From Climacium dendroides (lineage: Eukaryota > Streptophyta > Bryopsida > Hypnales > Climaciaceae): 64,000 bases of DNA. Below, piece after piece: positions 57,779 to 64,000 of this stretch. Every line of letters starts with the position of its first letter. Positions within the stretch are counted from its first letter, which is position 1. Position numbers and translations under genes: made by a program. A model generated the notes under the pieces. The model was not told the DNA's origin. It was given only the letters and a program-made list of their open reading frames with translations, and searched no databases. The stretch is from the NCBI GenBank assembly GCA_950106755.1, contig OX467090.1:19879092-19943091 (forward strand), written 5' to 3'.

Positions 57779-59406
57779 CACCTAAAGGGGATTGGTACAT
57801 AAGTTTGTGATTTGTACTTCCTATGTAGGAATTCCTACTCCAAGATCTCATCTTGTTGAATGCTAATGTGCATTGTGTGGTATGGTTCACTATGTTTGTA
57901 ATTGAGGTCATGAGGAGTGATTGTAGCATTGAACACTACATGAGGTGCAAGTGTTTTAGACTTGTGCAAAATGGTCAACCCAACTCACAAACTACAAGGG
58001 TGACAAGCAACATGAAGGCAATTACAATGACCACAAAAGAGGACATGACACTTTAATTTCTTGGAAGTGCAAACCCTCATGCAATTGCACCAATTATCAA
58101 AGGAATCAAGACTTGGCTCTTGGGATGATGTATCTTGATGACTAGATTAGACAATATTTAGCAAGCAAGACTCAAGTTTAGACACCTTACAAAAAAAATA
58201 GTGTCACACTCACTAGTAAGATAAGTTATTAGTGTCACTTAAGATTATCTTTAACTTTATATTCATACTTGGTGTTAAGGTTGTTATTAAAAAATAAATT
58301 TAATTTTAACTCTATGAATCGAATATATACCTATTCAATTGATACTTCAAAAGCCAAATCAACAAAAAAAAGTTCTTTCAACATCTGTAAAATAATGTCA
58401 AAGATATATAAACTTTGATAGAGGAAAAATCGTTTGATAAAAAAAAATCTTTATCTAAAAGATTTTAATGTAATTTCAAAAGAAATTTTAGATCCTTATT
58501 TGATGAGCATGTCAATTGACTTACTCATATAACAATGACTAAAACCATAATTTTGATACATTCATTTTCAATAAAGTATATCCTTGCAAGCTAGATGGAA
58601 GAAGATATATAATATAATTACTATATATACATGTCTAAAATTACAATGCAATTTCATACTGAAAATTCAAATCTCATTGTGATTGAAGGTAATCTCATAT
58701 TTTTATGCATTTTGGAGGCAAAATATAGAATATGGAAATCACCTTTAAAGCTAAAAGGCTATAAAAGTCAATCCATATGTTTCCTATCCTAAGTCTATAA
58801 TCTTTTTGCACATCCAATCATCCACATCTAGAAAAATGACCAAACATTTTAGACAATGATGAATGATAGTTATGTGAAGACAAATATTGTAGTTTTTTTA
58901 AAACACTCCTTTTCCTTTAGAATTGCACATAAGTTTTATGAAAATAAGGATTGTTGATGTATTTTTGAGTGTTCCACTATTCAAGTGTTGAGAAAGTTGG
59001 TGGAGTCATTGACAGAAGTAGTATTTTTGGACTCTAAATATAATCTAGATAGAATGTGGAATTTTTTTCAATAAAATTTTAAAACCTTTGGTTATACTAG
59101 AAACATTGTGACTTGAACCCACTTGTAAGCTTCTCAAGTTGTGCCAAAAACAAAATTTTGGTAATCTGAAATTCAAAATTCAAGATAGAACTAGTGGCAT
59201 TGTTCTCATCATTGTTATAGTGCAACTAAAGAATGAAACAATTACAAGAGTTGGTCAAAATAAAAATATGAAAAATGCAAAAAGAAAAGTGTTGCAATTC
59301 ACGCTCTTGCATTAATAATAGTCAAATCACTTTCACATCTTTCTGGATTTAATATCATATGGTCTACGATTTTTGACCACAAGGTACGGTTGCTAGCATG
59401 TGAGCC

Positions 59407-60979
59407 TAGGATCTTGAGCCCAAAAGTCAAGGCTCCTATATTATAGGTACTTGTATTATAATCACCTTCCATAGTTACAAAAGGATATTTATATTATAGG
59501 TACCTATATTATAGGCACCTATAATAGTTGTAGAATAAATACTTACATATAGGCTCAAAAATAGTAGGCTCGCATTTTTAGGCTTACAGTCATACTAGCG
59601 TCATTGGTTGTTGATGGATCTTTAAACTATAAATTCAATTATATGGAAATTATTCCTCCTCACAAATTTAAAATATTTATAAAATATTTAAATTTACAAA
59701 TTAGATATTTGATATGTATTAATCTTAATATCTTATAATTTATATTTATATCTATTTTGAATGACTTTTTTGAAGGATTTTTTTAAATGAGTTTGCAAAC
59801 AAAATTTGATAGCTTTGAGTTTTGATGAACTTTCAAACTATAAACTAAAAGTATCATTTTTGTAATTTTAAAGCTAGGAGAGAATTTGATTGATATTATA
59901 TAAAAATGGATTAATAGAAGTTTTGGATTCAAAATCTTTATGATAAATCACTTTTGGCAAATCAAAATATCATTTCATAGTTAACATATAGATGGTAATT
60001 AAAATATGTACATCATTTATTTCATTTTTCTTCTTACAAATGCTATATATCTTTCAAATGGAATTGAAACTTATAGATAATTCTAACAAAATACACATTT
60101 TGAACAAAGTTATTGAAACTTTGAAAAATCTTTGTTCAAGAGTTGGTTGACAGTATCATCTTTTTGTCATGTAAAATTCTTTAATATCACAACTTATTCT
60201 CAATGTATATGCGTAATTAGAAAATTTCCAAATGTCAAGTTAGTTTGAATATTTTGAATCTAAAGTTTGAGTAGGAATTTGGGATTGTGTGATTTAATAA
60301 AGATGTTTAGACAAATCAAAGTACCAATGTGAACTACATTTAATTCAAATTCATCAATTGCACTTACTTTGCAATTATGGATGCATTCACAATTGAAGGA
60401 GCCAAAGTGATGGTTTAATAAGGATACTTTTTCAAAAAATTTGAAAGATTTTGTCTAGACATAAAATTCTTTGCATGTTATAGATTTGAGATTTAAAAAA
60501 TCTTTTTTAAATCTAGAATTTTGTACATATTAAATATTTTCAACATCCATGTTGTAGGTTTTTTGTACTAAAATCCAATAGAATTTGTTGAAACTTTGGT
60601 CTATAATACATTGCCTTATAATACATAAAATTAAATTTTGTCAACTATATATGGGTCATGGTTTTGCTTTTTCATATCAACTATATATGGATCATGGTTT
60701 TTTAAGGGGGACTAAAAATGTAGATTTGAAGATTGTATGCATTATTTTCAATACTAAATAGATTGTGAGAATTTATTAATATCTTAATAGTAGTTTAAAA
60801 AATTTTGCTACAATTTTTTATTGTGTATGCTACAATGGTTATGGTACTATAAGCAATATAAATTTAAGTAAATTGGAATTGACTTAGTTTCTATTTGAAT
60901 TTTAGAAAAATCAAGGTAAAAACTTTGAAGTCTAACTTTTGAACCTAAATGCCACTTACAAAAACTAATTTTGTAAAAT
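59407..60979. other. AT-rich intergenic DNA with small repeats
   Basis: 59430-59530 has several palindromic TATTATAGGTACCTATA-like units. 60640-60665 and 60677-60702 are a short direct repeat (TCAACTATATATGG). No genes. Confidence 0.45.
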
Positions 60980-61554
60980 TTTATTTTATTTTATAAAATT
61001 AGGGAATATTTAGTGCACACCAATATTATGCTATATTTTTGTCCCTGTACCATGCCATGCCTTAGATAGAGTTGTCTATCATAATATGACATGGAGTTTT
61101 CATGTCATATCCATCATGACACTTCATATCAAGTCAAAATTCCATTAGAATCCTAACAACATGAAATCATAAATTCAAAATTCTATACATTTTAGGACTT
61201 ACTTTTCACTATTTTTTGACAATCATCAATGAAAATTAATTGTACTATTACTAGTTTTAAACATGCCAGTCCACTTTATGTCATTCTTTTAAGATGATTT
61301 TATGATATTCCATCCAAATAGTTAGTATATCCTATCATGTCAAACTTAGAGTTTGAATACCGTCATTCATAATGACATCCTCACATCATGATGTGACATT
61401 GACAACCTTGGACCCAAATGCACCATTAAAGAATTTTTAAAAAAAAAATTTATTTTGTGGCTATTATTAGAAGAAGAAAATATCCTCATTAATGTAAAGT
61501 CATTAAAATTTTGGAAATAAATTTTGGTAGGGTAGAAAAATGCAATGTATACTA
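60980..61554. repeat. Composite of dispersed repeat fragments
   Basis: 61072-61205 matches the end of R1 copy B (56221-56345). The sequence on either side matches 46680-46890, so the R1 piece appears to interrupt the second family. Confidence 0.45.
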
Positions 61555-61795
61555 GTTGAAATGTGATCTCCATAATATTTGATAGTGTATTATTATTTGT
61601 GATCTAGTCATAAGTAGAAGGTGCACCAGGACTGTGAATGAGGTCTTTATTTCTTCAAGGTGCACCAATTGTCTAATCCACCAAGATGACTATGGCAATT
61701 TACAAGCTACATATCTAAATTCAAGGTTCTCATATTTCTACAACCATACAGAGCTTAATTACAATGTCAAATTGATAGTTAAAGTAGTGGTGAAC
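61555..61795 (+). repeat. Dispersed repeat R1, copy C (left part)
   Basis: Matches 54140-54390 (GTGAATGAGGTCTT, CAAGGTGCACCA, TACAATGTCAAATTGATAGT). The match stops near 61795 and resumes at 63206. Confidence 0.6.
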
Positions 61796-63205
61796 TGTAG
61801 TCATAGATTCTATAGATTGAAAGAGTACAATGGTAAATTTTACTAAAAGTTTTAATTTTCCATAGTCCTATTGTACTTGAGAAGCTAGTACTTAGTTTTT
61901 TACCAATGAATAGAGGCTTTACTATAGTTTATCATCAATAGATGAATCGGAATGGATGAACGGGGTGCGAACTATAGTGGTTGTTAGCAGCTATCAGGCG
62001 AAGCAGGTGAAAACTATTGCGTGCAGCTTTTTCTCTCTCAGAGTCTAGAGAGAGCTAGGTCTCCTGCGCGGTGCGGCTAGCAGTGTTAGAGTGAGCGATA
62101 GTTGTGATGTGATGAGGAATTTAGTCTATAGTGCTGGTGTGTAATTTTGTGTAAGTGCTAGATCGATTGATTTTACGGAGAGAGACAGGGAATAATGATA
62201 AACAATTGTAAATGTGTAAATGAAATATCATGTTGAAATATAATAGCGGAGTTGAATGGAGAATTAAAGGTTTGTGTGTGTTGTTTGCAATTGAATTTGT
62301 TGTATGTAATGGATTTTGTATGGTTGAAATCTATTGTATGAGATGGGAGATTGGATGTGATGAAATTGTGTAGATTAATTGAAAGTGTGTGACTATATTG
62401 AGCATTGAATCTATGGATTAATTTTGTGAAGAATTTCTATTGTTATAATTGAATGTGGATGTCTAAGTCTATTTGGGTTTTATTTGTCAACCATCTGATC
62501 AATAATAGATGAACTGGATGCATAGTGTATGTAATGTTTTAGGAGTTTGAGACTATTGAGCATTGTTGGGTGTGAACTGTGGAATTAATCTATAGGAACA
62601 GTGGGATTAAAAATTTATGGGGAATGAGTCTGTGAACTGGAATCATTAGAATTCAAGAATGAGTGATATAAAAGCGAACCAAGAGTTGTCTGAACTAAAC
62701 CAAAAGAAATGTAAATTTTGTAATCAATTGGATTATTTTAAGCCTGAGTGTAAAATTAAGGAGGAAATTGCCATAGTTGGAAATGAAAACAAAGGTTCCA
62801 TTGAAGAAAAGTTGGAGAAGACATTGATAGGAAAGAATCAATAGTTGGTGAAAAGAGTATTATGCAAATAAAGAATCAATTGGAGATGTTGGCTGCTTGA
62901 GTGGGAAGATCAATAGAAGACTGTACCAATGCAGTTGGTGAGGCTGACATGGGAGTGAGTAGACAAAGCTAAATCAATAGATTTACATGCAATTGATAAG
63001 TTTTCAGCCTTGGTTATAAATATAATAAGCGCGGCTTTATCCATTGTTTGAGTTAGAGTGAAATGTTCCCATTCCTTTAATTGTGCACAACCTTGGGTTA
63101 GAAAACAATCCATAGGAATTACCTTTAGAGCACCCATACCTCCCTGCGAACGAACTCAAAACTATAGGAATTTATCAATAGTTTAATCTATAGTAAATTC
63201 CAATC
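61796..63205 (+). mobile_element. Probable retroelement relic inserted in R1 copy C
   Basis: About 1.4 kb that splits the R1 match. GC is higher at 61960-62120. A 61-codon frame (62659-62844) has a retroviral-type zinc knuckle, so the insertion is probably a decayed LTR retroelement (leader plus gag start). Terminal repeats were not found. Confidence 0.45.
62659..62844 (+). pseudogene. Gag-like zinc-knuckle fragment
   Basis: The frame contains CKFCNQLDYFKPEC, which fits the Gag knuckle CX2CX4HX4C except that Tyr replaces His. The frame stops after 61 codons, with no protease or reverse transcriptase following. Most likely a decayed gag; a host zinc-knuckle protein is a less likely alternative. 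Confidence 0.5.
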
Positions 63206-64000
63206 TACATGAACGTAGTCTTGGATGTATGCTACTATGTTAGCAATATTTAATCATGGAAGACCCTAGCAAGGGATCAATTTTGGAGAAGTGATCTCCG
63301 ATGGCAAATTGAATTTCATGTTTTGTTGCATAGTAAGACAAACTCTTGAAACATGAAAGCTTTGTATGTTTCATTTTGATTTTATAGTAAGTTAGTGACT
63401 CTTGAAAGGTGAAAGCTTTGTATGCTTCATTTTGATTTTATAGTAAGTTAGTGACTCTTGAAAGGTGAAAGCTTTGTATATTTTATTTTGATTTTAAAGT
63501 AAGTAGATGTCATTTTCTGACAAAACTTTTATGTCCCTTTATAAAAATAAAAATTATCATAACTAATTAAATTAGCTATACAATTTATTTGAAGTGTACT
63601 TTGGACTTGATTTTTTAAATCTTAAATCCACATATGATTGAAATTCCAAATGCATAAAAATTGCAAAGAAAGTATGATATTTAGGTTTAGTTAAGCTTAG
63701 TTTTATTTTGTATTCATGAATTTCAAAAACAACCTTTTAGTCTTCTAGAAAGTCTTATATTTATTGACCATTGTGGCTAGCTACTTCCAAATTTATCTTT
63801 TATTAGCACCTTTCCTTTTGTTAGATTTGTCTTTGGTAGCATCTACATGGAAGTTGTCAAGATTTGCTCAACTTTTACTTGTTAGTGAAGGATTAGATTG
63901 AACTTAGATCATAAAATTTTGCATGCCAGGGACAATCTCACCTTAAAAGTATCCATTCCTACTTCTTCTTTTTCTAAAAATAGTTTATTATTAGATTGTT
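63206..64000 (+). repeat. Dispersed repeat R1, copy C (right part)
   Basis: Resumes the match with 54400-55060 (ATGTATGCTACTATGTTAGC) and reaches the window end. Matches 3655-3690 (CAACCTTTTAGTCTTCTAGA). Confidence 0.6.
63343..63510 (+). repeat. Tandem repeat, three 56-bp units, within R1
   Basis: Units start at 63343, 63399 and 63455 (CTCTTGAAAGGTGAAAGC). Copy B has only about two such units, so the number varies between copies. Confidence 0.9.

Larger units (their letters stand above)
56357..59406. mobile_element. Inverted-repeat element, 3.05 kb, perfect 37-bp ends
   Basis: Left 56357-56393 starts GGCTCACATGCTAGCAACC; right 59370-59406 is its exact complement. Weaker pairing extends outward by about ten bases (AAGATTC/GGATCTT), so the true ends may lie slightly outside. 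The inner 200 bp on the left are GC-rich, unlike the rest. A CACTA-type MITE (57618-57778) sits inside. No transposase frame, so non-autonomous. Superfamily not decided: no target duplication was found. Confidence 0.75.

Overview
The window looks like nuclear DNA of a land plant, most likely a bryophyte or another early-diverging lineage. Three things point there: multi-exon genes with GT-AG introns, a plant-type (CYP71-clan-like) cytochrome P450, and termini typical of plant DNA transposons (CTCCCTCCGT Stowaway ends, CACTA ends with 3-bp target duplications). The plant assignment is fairly secure; the lineage is a guess. Most of the window is very AT-rich. Genes stand out as islands of higher GC.

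Layout: (1) 0.5-3.2 kb, a five-exon gene of unknown function. (2) 3.2-11 kb, repeats and AT-rich DNA. (3) 12.9-14.0 kb, an intronless, GC-rich gene for a dihydroflavonol-reductase-like short-chain dehydrogenase, with a leader region upstream. (4) 14.3-24.4 kb, a cluster of DNA transposons: two Stowaway-like elements, a 4.6-kb pogo-like (Tc1/mariner superfamily) transposon with an intact transposase reading frame, a deleted Ty3/gypsy element nested in it, and a 151-bp CACTA-type hairpin. (5) 26.6-29.4 kb, a three-exon P450 gene on the minus strand coding for 512 residues. (6) 30.8-49 kb, small inverted-repeat elements, a Mutator-type MITE with a 9-bp target duplication, a minisatellite, a 1.1-kb CACTA element and a 2-kb foldback element. 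(7) 49.3-51.1 kb, a second, broken pogo-like copy. (8) 51.8-54 kb, a region full of one short motif in both orientations. (9) 54-64 kb, copies of a long repeat that also lies directly downstream of the first gene, interrupted by a 3-kb element with perfect 37-bp terminal inverted repeats and by a probable retroelement relic.

There is no operon-like organisation and no sign that the host genes act together. Main points of interest: the intact pogo-like transposase has Gly where its otherwise broken sister copy keeps the third catalytic Asp; the P450 is intact but lacks the usual I-helix acidic residue and the C-helix Trp; several elements are defined to the base by inverted repeats plus target duplications; and the stop codon of the first gene appears to lie inside a dispersed repeat. 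All alignments were made by eye.
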